Assembly: GCF_024298865.1 (NCBI RefSeq)
Contig: NZ_CP101161.1
Span: forward strand, 207,227-271,226
Reading direction: 5' to 3'
From: Halorarius halobius
Lineage (GTDB): Archaea; Halobacteriota; Halobacteria; Halobacteriales; Haloarculaceae
DNA: 64,000 nucleotides
Under the pieces are notes generated by a model that ran no database searches, was not told the origin of the DNA, and worked only from the letters and a program-made list of their open reading frames with translations. Numbering within the stretch: position 1 is the first letter of the stretch; each line of letters starts with the position of its first letter. Positions 33,014 through 43,800 of the stretch are shown here, piece by piece. The position numbers were made by a program, and so were the translations under genes.

Positions 33014-34336
33014 ATGCTAGCCGTCGTCGTCTCGCGTGCCGACCGGGCCTCCGAACACATCGGGGAGCAGTTGCTCGCGCTCGACCAGTGGACCGAACGC
33101 ACCGACGCCGACCGCTCGGACGCCGAGGGGGGCGGCACCTACTACACGACCGACGGCATCGAACTCCGCACCTTCGAGGAACTTCACCTGCATCTCGACG
33201 ACACCGCGGCCGCGTTCTCGGACCCGGACCTGCTGTTTTTCGCGTCGCGCCACTCCGGCGACACCGGTGCCCTGCTCACCGCCCACGCGACCGGCAACTT
33301 CGGCCCCGCGGAGTTCGGCGGCACGGACGGCGACCTCGCGCGGGCCGCGCCGAACGCGCTGGCGGACCTGCTGGTGGCGTTCGACCGCCACGCGCCCGAC
33401 GAGTACGGCGTTGGGATGGAGTGTACCCACCACGGCCCGAGCGAGGTGGGCTGCCCGTCGCTGTTCGTCGAGTTGGGCTCCAGCGACGAGCAGTGGGACG
33501 ACTCCGCGGGTGCCGAGGCCGTCGCCCGCGCCGTCCTCGACGTTCGTGACGCCGCTCCCGACCGCGAGCGCCAGCTAGTCGGCTTCGGCGGCGGCCACTA
33601 CGTTCCCCGCTTCGAGCGGGTCGTCCGCGAGACGGACTGGGCCGTCGGCCACGTCGCCGCCGACTGGGGGCTCGACGACATGGGTCACCCCCGGGAGGCG
33701 ACCGAGACCGTCGAGCAGGCGTTCGAGCAGTCGGCCGCCGAGGTTGCGCTGGTCGACGGCGACCATCCGGTGCTCCGCGAGGTCGTCGCGGACCTCGGCT
33801 ACCGGGTCGTGAGCGAGACGTGGGTGCGGGAGACGTCGGCCGTCCCGCTCGACACCGTCGAGCGCGCGGAGGCGGCGCTGTGTCCGGTCGACGACGGACT
33901 CCGGTTCGGCGCGCCCGCCGCGGGCCACGACGGGGAGTTCGCCGTGGTCGAGTTGCCGGCGGAGTTGACCGAGGAGGCGACCAACGTCGACCCCGATGCG
34001 GCCCGCGCCGCCGTCGCCGACCGCGCGGTCGCGTTCGAGACGGTCGAGAACGGTACCCGCCCTCGTGGGCGGGCGGCGCTGGCCGCCGCGTCCCGAGACG
34101 ACCTCGTCTGCGCGCTCGCGGACGTGCTCCGGGAGGGCTACGACGAGGTGACGGTCGCCGAGGACCGGGTGGTGGCACGCGAGGAGGCGTTCGACCCCGC
34201 GAAGGCGAAGACGCTCGGAATCGAGGAGGGGCCCGCATTCGGCAAACTCGCGGCCGGCGAGTCCGTGGAGGTGCGCGGCCGGGAGATAGACCCCGAGCGC
34301 GTGCGGACCGCGCGCGAGGTCGAGTTCCCCCGCTGA
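33014..34336 (+). CDS. dtdA: Archaeal D-aminoacyl-tRNA deacylase
   Basis: The protein has 440 residues. The N-terminal region (SRADRASEHIGEQLLALD) and the metal-binding segments ASRHSGDTGALLTAHATGNF, GMECTHHGPSEVGCPSLFVE and GFGGGHYVPRF are typical of the archaeal DtdA (DUF516) fold. It hydrolyses D-aminoacyl-tRNA and protects translation. A C-terminal part (about 340-440) follows, ending with VRTAREVEFPR. ATG 33014 is the only good start. It is monocistronic. Confidence 0.93.
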   Translation: MLAVVVSRADRASEHIGEQLLALDQWTERTDADRSDAEGGGTYYTTDGIELRTFEELHLHLDDTAAAFSDPDLLFFASRHSGDTGALLTAHATGNFGPAEFGGTDGDLARAAPNALADLLVAFDRHAPDEYGVGMECTHHGPSEVGCPSLFVELGSSDEQWDDSAGAEAVARAVLDVRDAAPDRERQLVGFGGGHYVPRFERVVRETDWAVGHVAADWGLDDMGHPREATETVEQAFEQSAAEVALVDGDHPVLREVVADLGYRVVSETWVRETSAVPLDTVERAEAALCPVDDGLRFGAPAAGHDGEFAVVELPAELTEEATNVDPDAARAAVADRAVAFETVENGTRPRGRAALAAASRDDLVCALADVLREGYDEVTVAEDRVVAREEAFDPAKAKTLGIEEGPAFGKLAAGESVEVRGREIDPERVRTAREVEFPR

Positions 34337-34473
34337 GGGGTCGATTTCGTATCGTGGCTACAGGTTTATCGCCCGTTTTCGGAGAAACGCCCGGAATCGA
34401 GCGCGAAATCGTGTGACGGGCGTCAGACATCGGGGAAAGATACAATACCCGTATGCGCAATAGCCGCGTTCAA

Positions 34474-35682
34474 ATGGACTCCATCATCGAGGATGCCATT
34501 GACGAGGCCGAGGAGAACAGGGAGGAGGCTCCGGATGGGAACGGAGCGGGGGAGACGAACGCACAGCCGTCGACGTCGGGCACGATGACCGACGACGAAC
34601 TGGCGAGCGTCGTCAAGGACCTCGAGACGAAGATCACCGTCGTCGGCTGTGGCGGCGCCGGCGGCAACACCGTCACCCGGATGCACGAGGAGGGCATCCA
34701 CGGCGCGAAACTCGTCGCCGCCAACACCGACGCCCAGCATCTCGCGGGCGAGGTGGAGGCCGACACGAAGATACTCATCGGGCGCCAGCGCACCGGCGGC
34801 CGCGGCGCCGGGAGCGTGCCGAAGATCGGCGAGGAGGCGGCCCAGGAGAACATCGAGGACATCGAGGCGTCCATCGACGACTCCGACATGGTGTTCATCA
34901 CCGCGGGGCTGGGCGGCGGCACCGGCACCGGCTCCGCGCCCGTGGTCGCACAGGCCGCCCAGGAGCAGGGTGCGCTCACCATCGCCATCGTCACCATCCC
35001 GTTCACCGCGGAGGGTGAACGACGGCGGGCGAACGCCGACGCCGGCCTCGAACGCCTGCGAGCGGTCGCTGACACGGTCATCGTCATCCCGAACGACCGC
35101 CTGCTCGACTACGCGCCGAACCTGCCGCTCCAGGACGCGTTCAAGATCTGCGACCGGGTGCTGATGCGCTCGGTGAAGGGGATGACCGAACTCATCACCA
35201 AGCCCGGCCTCGTCAACGTCGACTTCGCCGACGTGAAGACCATCATGGAGAACGGCGGCGTCGCCATGATAGGTCTCGGGGAGTCCGACTCCGAGAACAA
35301 GGCACAGGACTCGATACGCTCGGCGCTCCGGTCGCCGCTGTTGGACGTGGAGTTCGACGGCGCCAACTCCGCGCTGGTGAACGTGGTGGGTGGTCCCGAC
35401 ATGTCCATCGAGGAGGCGGAAGGCGTCGTCGAGGAGATATACGACCGCATCGACCCCGACGCCCGCATCATCTGGGGCGCGTCGGTCAACAACGAGTTCG
35501 ACGGCAAGATGGAGACGATGATAGTCGTCACCGGCGTCGAGAGCCCACAGATATACGGCAAGAGCGAGGCGGAACGGGAACGCGCCGCCCAGCGGGGCGG
35601 CGGTGGCGGCGGCGGCAACCGCGTCGGCGGCGGCGTCGGCGGCCAGGCCGCACAGGGCGACGACATCGACTTCGTCGAGTAA
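34474..35682 (+). CDS. ftsZ1: Cell division protein FtsZ, type 1
   Basis: FtsZ is the tubulin-like GTPase that forms the division ring. The protein has 402 residues from ATG 34474 ([15 protein letters not shown]). An acidic N-terminal tail (about 1-50) precedes the GTPase domain, with [15 protein letters not shown] and the tubulin signature [15 protein letters not shown] near residue 148. The T7 loop region is [17 protein letters not shown]-terminal Gly-rich stretch ([13 protein letters not shown]) leads to a conserved acidic end (DDIDFVE). Co-location with secE and nusG identifies the FtsZ1 paralog of haloarchaea. An in-frame ATG at 34453 is less likely. It is transcribed towards secE. Confidence 0.97.
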   Translation: MDSIIEDAIDEAEENREEAPDGNGAGETNAQPSTSGTMTDDELASVVKDLETKITVVGCGGAGGNTVTRMHEEGIHGAKLVAANTDAQHLAGEVEADTKILIGRQRTGGRGAGSVPKIGEEAAQENIEDIEASIDDSDMVFITAGLGGGTGTGSAPVVAQAAQEQGALTIAIVTIPFTAEGERRRANADAGLERLRAVADTVIVIPNDRLLDYAPNLPLQDAFKICDRVLMRSVKGMTELITKPGLVNVDFADVKTIMENGGVAMIGLGESDSENKAQDSIRSALRSPLLDVEFDGANSALVNVVGGPDMSIEEAEGVVEEIYDRIDPDARIIWGASVNNEFDGKMETMIVVTGVESPQIYGKSEAERERAAQRGGGGGGGNRVGGGVGGQAAQGDDIDFVE

Positions 35683-35722
35683 CGCGTCCTTCTCCCCATC
35701 TCCCGGCTACGCGCTACCAACA

Positions 35723-35730
35723 GGTATAGA
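35723..35730 (+). promoter_or_regulatory. TATA box of secE-nusG
   Basis: GGTATAGA is centred 27 bases before ATG 35754. It suggests that secE and nusG have their own leaderless transcript besides readthrough from ftsZ1. Confidence 0.55.
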
Positions 35731-35753
35731 AGCCCTCACTGGTTTGTTCGCGT

Positions 35754-35927
35754 ATGGACGTACCCTACGACCTCTCCAGCTACGTGCGGGTGTTGAAGCT
35801 GGCGAGCACCCCATCCTGGGAGGAGTTCTCCCGGGTCGCGCTCATCGCCGGCGCCGGTGTCGCGCTCGTCGGCCTGCTCGGGTTCATCATCTTCATCGTG
35901 ATGAGCTTCCTGCCCGGAGGTGTCTGA
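35754..35927 (+). CDS. secE: Preprotein translocase subunit SecE (Sec61 gamma)
   Basis: The protein has only 57 residues: [20 protein letters not shown], then [20 protein letters not shown], then [17 protein letters not shown]. An amphipathic helix (about 8-30) with the family-typical [11 protein letters not shown] is followed by one membrane segment (about 31-53). It clamps the SecY channel. It sits directly after ftsZ1 and one base before nusG (TGA, g, ATG), the arrangement expected in haloarchaea. Confidence 0.95.
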   Translation: MDVPYDLSSYVRVLKLASTPSWEEFSRVALIAGAGVALVGLLGFIIFIVMSFLPGGV

Positions 35928-35928
35928 G

Positions 35929-36366
35929 ATGGGTATCTACGCCGTCAAGACCACCGCCTCGCAGGAACGCACCGTCGCGGACATGATAATGAATCGCGAG
36001 GAGGAGTCGGTTCACGCCGCCCTGGCGCCCGACTCGCTGACCTCCTACGTGATGGTCGAGGCCGACGACGCGAGCGTCTTCGACCGCATCCTCGACGAGA
36101 TTCCCCACTCGCGGGGCGTCGTCCCCGGGGAGTCGAGCATCGCCGAGGTCGAACACTTCCTGTCGCCGAAGCCGGACGTCGAAGGCATCGCGGAGGGCGA
36201 CATCGTCGAACTCATCGCCGGCCCGTTCAAGGGCGAGAAGGCGCAGGTCCAGCGCATCGACGAAGGGAAAGACCAGGTCACCGTCGAGTTGTACGAGGCG
36301 ACGGTCCCCATCCCGGTGACGGTGCGCGGCGACCAGATTCGCGTGCTGGACAGCGAAGAGCGCTGA
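35929..36366 (+). CDS. nusG: Transcription elongation factor Spt5 (NusG)
   Basis: The protein has 145 residues from ATG 35929. An NGN domain (about 1-85, [19 protein letters not shown]) is followed by a KOW domain (about 90-145, [18 protein letters not shown]). It binds the RNA polymerase clamp and, with Spt4, increases processivity. The order NGN-KOW and the length are standard. It is co-transcribed with secE. Confidence 0.97.
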   Translation: MGIYAVKTTASQERTVADMIMNREEESVHAALAPDSLTSYVMVEADDASVFDRILDEIPHSRGVVPGESSIAEVEHFLSPKPDVEGIAEGDIVELIAGPFKGEKAQVQRIDEGKDQVTVELYEATVPIPVTVRGDQIRVLDSEER

Positions 36367-36567
36367 CGTACTCGTACTCGTCGCCGGCTCCGTCCTCGCT
36401 CCGTTCGCTCACTCGACCAGCGAGCGCACAGTAGCTCCTCGGCCCGTTCTCCGTAGGCGATACCGGTCAGCGGCAGGACCGTCCTGTCGTCCGGTCGAAC
36501 CAACTCTTTACGTCACAGGGGCCGCGAGCGACTAGCAATCCGGCCTGACTGGACCGACGGAGACACC
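36367..36567. other. Intergenic gap with a recurring motif
   Basis: No gene is supported. CTCGCTCCGTTCGC (36395-36408) lies 29 bases after the nusG stop and matches motifs at 22553-22566 and 58619-58632 (reverse complement). The rest is GC-rich and unremarkable. A promoter for the next gene should lie near its end. Confidence 0.4.
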
Positions 36568-37794
36568 ATGCCTACCCGCCACCGGCTCCGGGGGATGCTC
36601 GCGCTGGCGACCAGCCAGCTCCGCGGCCACCGCACCGCAACGGTCCTGGCCGTCGGCGGCGTCGCCGTGGCCGTCCTGCTGGTCGTCCTGCTCGGCGGCG
36701 TCGGCTACGGCGCGGCGACGAGCGGTGGCGACGCCGTCTCGTGGTTCGAGCGCGACCTCTGGGTGACGGGCGGCGGCGCACAGCTCCGCCCGGGCTCCGT
36801 CGAGGGCGTCGCCAACCCCATCCACGACGCCCACGAACTGGGCCGCGAACTCGAAGCCCGGCCCGGCGTGGAACACGCCCAGCCGTTCGCGTTCCAGACG
36901 GTGTATCTCGGGACCGACCCTGACGACCTTGAGACGGTCGTCGGCGTCGGCGTCGGCGGCGACGCCGGCCGCCTGCGCATCGCCAGCCGGTTCACCCGCC
37001 GGGACCGCCACTACGCGAACGGGACCTACGAGGGGCCGATGACCCGCCGGGTCGTCGTCGACGAACGGACCGCCGCCCGCTACGGGCTCGACGTCGGCGA
37101 CACGGTCCACATCGGGGGAACGGTCACGGCCGCCCGCGAGCAGACGTTCACGGTCGTCGGCACGCCGCGTGACCTCTCGAACCTCCTCGGCGCGCCGACC
37201 GTCGGGATGCATCTCAGCGAACTCCAAGAAGTCACCGGAACCACGGGGACGGACCCGGCCGCCCTGCTGACGCTGACGCTGGCGCCCGGTGCGCGCCCGG
37301 CGGCCGTCGAGCGGGCCATCGAACGGCGACCCGAGGGGCTTGACGTGCGCACGGGACGCGAGCAGTTCCGGGCGACGGTCGCGTCCCGAGCGCCGACCAT
37401 CGGGAGCCTCGTCGCGCTGGTGGCGCTGTCGGTGGTCGCCGGCGTCGCGCTGGTGGTGAACGTCCTCGCGCACGTCGTCGCCCGACAGCGGCGACATCTC
37501 GCGGCGCTCAACGCGACCGGCGTCTCCGCGGCGACGCTCACCGGCGTCGTCGCCCTGCAGGGCGGGCTCCTCGGACTCGCCGGCGGCGTCGTGGCGTTGC
37601 TCGCGGTCGGTCCGGCGGCGGCCGGTCTGAACCACGCCGTCGAGCGACTCACCGGCTTCCCCGGGCTCGTCGTGCTCCCGCCGTGGCTCGCCGCCGGCGG
37701 ACTCGTTCTCGCAGTCGGCCTCGGCGTCCTCGGCGCGGCAGTCGCCGGCCGCCGCGTCGCACGGCTCGACCCGATAGCGACCCTCGAACGCTGA
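36568..37794 (+). CDS. FtsX/MacB-like ABC transporter permease
   Basis: The protein has 408 residues. One N-terminal membrane segment (about 24-47) precedes a large external domain (about 50-265) with the MacB periplasmic core pattern. Three C-terminal membrane segments follow (about 280-305, 330-355 and 370-393), then RRVARLDPIATLER, the family-typical end. No ATPase gene is adjacent, although such permeases need a MacB/LolD-type ATPase. A neighbouring giant surface gene converges on it. Substrate unknown. Confidence 0.85.
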   Translation: MPTRHRLRGMLALATSQLRGHRTATVLAVGGVAVAVLLVVLLGGVGYGAATSGGDAVSWFERDLWVTGGGAQLRPGSVEGVANPIHDAHELGRELEARPGVEHAQPFAFQTVYLGTDPDDLETVVGVGVGGDAGRLRIASRFTRRDRHYANGTYEGPMTRRVVVDERTAARYGLDVGDTVHIGGTVTAAREQTFTVVGTPRDLSNLLGAPTVGMHLSELQEVTGTTGTDPAALLTLTLAPGARPAAVERAIERRPEGLDVRTGREQFRATVASRAPTIGSLVALVALSVVAGVALVVNVLAHVVARQRRHLAALNATGVSAATLTGVVALQGGLLGLAGGVVALLAVGPAAAGLNHAVERLTGFPGLVVLPPWLAAGGLVLAVGLGVLGAAVAGRRVARLDPIATLER

Positions 37795-37830
37795 CCGAGC
37801 GCGACCCGAAAGAGGTCGTCGCGCCCGCCG

Positions 37831-40800
37831 TCAGTCCCGACGGCGCACCACGAGGAACCCAACGGCCAGTAGCGCGACCACGGCGACGCCGACGCCGAAG
37901 CCGGGACCGTCCGCCCGCGTCGTCACGGTCGTCGGTGAGGGGTCCGACGGGGACACGGTCACCGTCGGCGACGGGCTGGCCGTCACCGTGGGCGACGGGC
38001 TCCGCGACGGACTCGGCGACGGACTCGGCGACGGATTCGGCGATGGGCTCGGGGAGGTTGGCGTCGGACTCGACGAGCCGCCACCACCCGACGACTGCTG
38101 GACGTCGACCTGGGTGGTGTCCGTGTCGTCGGCCGACGCGACGGTCGCGTCGTAGCCGCCGGCGTCGCCGGCCGCCGTCTCCCACGTCAGCGTCACGGTC
38201 GTCGACGCGCCGGCACCGAGCGTCACCGTCGCGGTGTCACGCTCGACGCCGTCCACGGTCAGCGCGACGTTCTGCGTCCCGCTCGCACTTCCGGTGTTCT
38301 CGACGGTCGCGTCGACCGACAGCGTGTCGCCCTCGACGACCGGGCTGTTCGTCGAGTCGACGGTCACCTGGAACTGCGCCGACGGTGTCGTCGCGTCGGC
38401 CGTGAGCGCGTACAACCCCACGTTCTGGCTCCCGACGTAGACGGTGCCGTTCGCGACGACCGTCGAGTAGAGGTTGTCGGTGGTCTCGAACCGCCCCGCC
38501 TCCGTACCCGACGAGGCGTTTATCGCGTACATCGTGCCCTGACCGCCGCCGACGTACACCGTTCCGTCGACCACGACCGACGCGCCGAGGCTACTCGACG
38601 TATCGAACGTCCAGTCCGTCGCGCCGGTGGTCGCGTCCAGCGCGTACAGTTCGCTCACTCCGTCGACGTACACCGTTCCGCCGACGACGGCCGGTGACGA
38701 CGGGGAGCTACCGTCGGGTCCGATGGAGACGTTCCACCGTTCGGTCCCCGTCGAGGCGTCGAGTGCGAACGCGAACCCGTCCGGGGTGGCGGCGTAGACG
38801 GTCCCGTTCACGACTGCCGGTGCAGTTTCGACGTTGTGGGCCGTGGCGTAGTCCCACTGTTCGGCACCAGTCGCCGCATCGAGCGCGTAGACGTGTCCGC
38901 CTTCGAAAGAGCCCGAGCCGATGTAGACGGTGCCGTCCACGACCGCGGGCGAGGAGTCGACGGACGTGAAGCTCCCGTCGACCCCGAAGCTCCACCGCTG
39001 GGAGCCGGTCGACGCGTCCAGCGCGTACACCGTGCCCTCGCCGTCGCCGACGTACACCGTCCCGTCGACGACGGTCGGCGAGGACGCCACCGCCCCGTCG
39101 GTGGTGACGTTCCATATCTCGTCGCCGGTCGACGCGTCGAGAGCGTAGACGCGACTGTCGTCGCTCCCGAAGTACACGACGCCGTCGACGACGGCCGGCG
39201 AGGAGTCGATGTCCCCCGACGTCGAGAAGGTCCACTCCTCGGCCCCGGTCGTGGCGTCCAACGCGTACATCGTCCCCTGGAAGTTCAACTCCCCCACGTA
39301 GACGGTGCCGTTCACGACGGCTGGCGCCGACGTGATGGGATCGCTCGTGGTGAAGTTCCACAGTTCCTCGAGTTCGCCCGTCGGACCCGGCCCATCGACG
39401 TGACCGGAGTTCTCGGCGTTGCCGCGGAACATCGGCCAGTCGGAGTCGGCGTCCGCCGTAGCGACCGACACCGACGTGGTCGCCGAATCGTCCGCGGAAC
39501 CGACCGATGCGGTGTAGCTACCGGCGTCACCGTCGGCGGTCTGCCACTCGAGCGTTACCGTCTTCGTCGCACCCGCGGCCAGGCTGACCGACTGGCTGTC
39601 CTGCTGGACGCCGCCCACGCTCAGAGTGATGTCCTGCGTCTCGCTCGCGTCGCCGGTGTTCTCGACGGTCGCATCGACCGACAGCGTGTCGCCCTCGACC
39701 ACCGGCGAGGTCGTGCTCTCGACGGTGACGAGCACCGCGTCGACCGGCGAACTCGTCAACACCGGGTCGAACCGGACGTTCGCCGCGGTCGCCGAGGAGC
39801 CGTTGGTGACGTTGCTCCCGCTTCCGTCGGCGAGCGTGCCCGTCACGGGGTCCCCGTACGGTCCGGCGCTCCCGGGCCCGTCGGAGGTGCCCCAGTAGTT
39901 GTTCCGGGCGTCGATTACCTCCGGCCCCTCGTCGGATTCGACGTTGTGGTTCTCGACGCCGAACCCGTCCGCGTCGAGGACGTTGTAGCTGATGTCGACG
40001 GCGTCGACCGGGCCGACGGCGAAGTAGTCCTCGTTGACGACGATGGCGTCGCCGCCCGTCCGAATCACGTTCCGCTTGATGACCTGCGACCCGTTGCCCG
40101 TGGCGTTGGCGGAGTAGGTCTCGAGCAGGACGCCGGTGACCGACCCGCTCTCGTTGCGGACGGTGTTGTTCTCGACGGCGAGGGTGCCGCCGGGGTCGGC
40201 CTGCGCGGCGACGGCGATGCCCGTGGTCGAGACGTCGGTCACGGTGTTGTCGGCGACCGACGCGTCGTACTCGGGGTCGTCGCCGTCGAGCCTGAGAGCG
40301 ACCCCCGCGTTGGCGCCAGCCACCGCGTTGTCCGCGACCGTGAGGTTGCGATGGGCCGCACTACTGCCGTCGGCGCGGACGAAGACGCCGGCGTTGCTCC
40401 CCGCGGAGATATCGTTGGCGACGACGGACACGTTCTCCGTCTCCTGGTTCGTGTACCCCATCAGGAGCCGGGCGCCGGCCTGCATCGCGGTAACCGAGTT
40501 GTCGTGAACCGCCAGCCCGTCTATCCGACCGCCCGTCGAGCCGAGCCGTAGCTCGATTCCGGTCTGCACGTCGGTGACGTCGTTCCCGGCGACGGTGACG
40601 TTGCGGGTTGCGACCCGCGACTCGTCGCCGAAGAACTCGACGCCGGGATAGAACTCGCCCGAACCGTCGAGGCTGTTGTTCGCGATGCGGACGTCCGCGA
40701 ACGTCGCGTCCTCGCCGGTGTAGTCCATCGACACCACGCCGGCGTCCGTCGAGTTCAGGCTGTTCTCGACGACATCGACGTTCCGAACGGTCCCGTTCGC

Positions 40801-43800
40801 GCCGACGCCGTCGAGGACGAACGACTCGTCGGGCGCGTCGACGCTCGAGTTCGACAGTTCGACATCGAGCATCGCCGTCCGGTCGTAGCTCATGTCGACC
40901 CAGACGCCCGGACCGCTCGGCCCGAAGTCGGCGTCGTAGGCCACGTCGACGTCGAGGTTCGACAGCGTGACGTCGGCCAGCGTCGCCCCGGCGTCGTCCG
41001 CCTGCATCTGTACCGCGGTGCTGGCCGTCGAGAGGTCGCCGTCCCGGACGGTCAACCCGTCGAGCGTGCTCCCCTCGTCGAGCACCACGTTCAGCGCCTG
41101 GTCCGTCACGTACCGCGCGCTGACGTTCGTGAACGCGATGTCCGTGGCGGTCGCACCAGCGGGCACCTGGAGGTCCACCGCGGTGGAGACGTTCCGCACC
41201 GAGAGGTTCGAGACGGTGACGTTCGTGCGGGCACCGGCGCCCGCGTTCACGCGGACCGCGGTGCCGCCGTCGGAGTTGCTCGGGGCGTGCGGCCCGACGA
41301 CGACGTGGCCGTCGCCGTCGATGGCGACGCGGTCGGCGCGGACGTCGATGCAGGGTTCGCCGTCGTCGCTATACGTGATGTTCGAGGTGAGGACGTACGT
41401 CCCCTCCTGTGTCACGTCGGTACAGCTCGATATCGGCGCGTTCGAGACGGCCTGCTCCCAGACCGTCGCCGCCCCGGTGTCCCAGCCGTGCTCGCTCCGG
41501 ACGGCGAGTTCGTGGGTGCCGACGTCCGCGGTGGTGGTCGACCACTCGAACGTCGCGGTGGTCGAGCCGTCGCCGGCCACCGTGACGCTCCGGCTGTCCA
41601 CGACGCTCCCGTTCGGACCGAGTAGTTCGACGGTCTGGGTGGTCTCTTGGGTGCGAGCGTTGGTGAGCGTCGCGTCGACCGACAGCGTCTCGCCCGCCCG
41701 AACCGGGCCGTTCGTGCCGTCGATGTCGACCGTGAGGTTGACCGGCGACGGGGGCGAGCCGTCGTGGCCGACGGGCGCGTACACCGAGAAGTACGTCACG
41801 TTCTTCGAGACGGTGTTCGCCGCCGCGTCGGCGGTGCCGCCGGTGTTCGACCAGCGCGACCCGTCGTAGCGCCACAGCGCCAGCGTCGACTCGTCGAGGC
41901 TCGCCGGAACGGCCGCGTCGTCGTAGCCGACGGTCGCGTTCAGATAGCCGTCGGGCGCGGTGTCGTTCACCGCGAGGAACACCTCCACGTCGTCCGTGTT
42001 CGCGGGCGGAGCCGGGGCGTCGCCCGGTGCGAGCGGGTCGACCGTCACGTTCCGGGCGGTGCCGTCGACCCGTGACGAGGAGAGCGAGACGCCGTCGAGG
42101 GTGGCGCTGGCGCCCGTGAGGTTGAGGTCGGGGCCGGCGGCGCTCACATCGACGTCGTGGAGGGTCGCCGTCCTGACGACGGGAAGCGCGATGCCCGACC
42201 CCGTCGCGTTGCCGACGGCGACGTCGGTCAGGTTGACGTGGTCGTTGGGGCCGGTGTCCCGGTCGCCGTACCGGGCCACGACGCCGGGGCCGCCGGTGTC
42301 GTTGATTGAGACGTTCCGTGCCCTGAACCGGCCGAACGCGTCCGCGTCGGTACCGAACCCGTCTTCGGTCAGTTTCTCGACGCCGGCCGCGGAGGCGTTG
42401 TCGACGCGAGCGTCGACGAGCGTGACGTTGTCGCCGCGCAGTTCGACGCCGGTTCCGTTGCTGTCGGTCGCCGCCAGCGACGCGACCGTGAGTGCGTCGT
42501 CCCTGAACTGGTTCCCGCGCTCGTTGATGCGGACCCCGTCGTCGGTGTCGTCGACGCTGACGTTCGAGACGCGCCCCTCGTCGGCCTGCACGAGCAGTCC
42601 CTCGGCGTTACGAACGTCGCTCACGCTGAGGTTCGCCGCGTCGAGCGACCCGGCCACCGAAATCGAGAGCCCGTGGCTGCCGACCTCGCTGACGTTCACG
42701 TCGCTGACGTGCGCCTCCTCGCTACCGACGAACTGCGCGCCCCACTCCTCGACGTCGGAGGCGTTGACGACCGTCACGTTCTCGACGGTCAGCCGGGAGT
42801 CCGCGCCGGCCTGGATGCCGGTGCCCTTCAGGGTGTCCTCGACGTGTACGTCACGAACCGTCGTCGTACCGGTCGAGGTACTCTGATACGTGTCCGAGAG
42901 AGCGACGCCCCCGCCGACGTCGCTCACCGTGGTGTTCGTGAACGCGATGTCCCTGTCGGCGCTGACGGTGACCGCGTACTGGGCACCGAGCGACGTGGTC
43001 CCCGTCACCAGCGAGTCGCGGACGGTCACGTCCTGTTCCGCGTTGATTCCGAGGCCAAGCCCCCGGTCCCCGAGCTGGTCGAACTGCCGGACCGTGAGGT
43101 TGCGGATGGTGACGCTCTCGTCGCAACACCGCCCGCCCTCGTTCGTGTCGACGGAGAGACCCGTGTGGTTCACCTGCGTTATCGCCGTGTCCTCGACGGT
43201 GACCGGCCCGACGCTGGAGACGTCGACGGCCGGATAGCCAGACTCCAGGTAGTAGCCGGAGTCGGTCACGGTGACGTCCGACAGGACGACCCGGGACGGG
43301 TAGACGAACGGCCGGTCGACCTTCCCGATGTCCACCGCCGAGTCGTAGTAGAAGTAGCCGTCGTCCCGGATTCCGTACGGCGCGCTGTCCTCGATGGTCG
43401 TGTTCCGCACGGCGACCGTTCCGTTGGTCTGGAAGGTGACGATGCCCTCGGTGTCCGTTCCCGAGACGGTCACGCCTTCCAGGGTCACGTTGGTCGCGTA
43501 CGACGCGTCGTAGCCGACGTTGCCGTCGGTGAGACGGAGGTTCCGGACGGTCACGTTCTCGACGTACGCGCCCGAGCGACCGAGCACGCGGACGCCGGTG
43601 CTACCGTTTATCTGTTCCGCGAAGCCGTTGCTGTCGAAGGTGTTGTTGTCGTAGCCGTCGATGGTGTGGCCGTTGCCGTCGATGGTCACCTCGCTGGCCT
43701 TGACGACGAGACAGGCGTCGGACGACCCGACGGCGAGGTCGCTCGTCAACTCGTAGCTCCCGGACGCCGTGATGTTCCGACATGAGTCGATGTCCGTGTT

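Noticed and set aside
34453..34473. An upstream ATG for ftsZ1 giving seven extra residues.
   Set aside because: The N-terminus [15 protein letters not shown] matches the family start; the extension MRNSRVQ does not.
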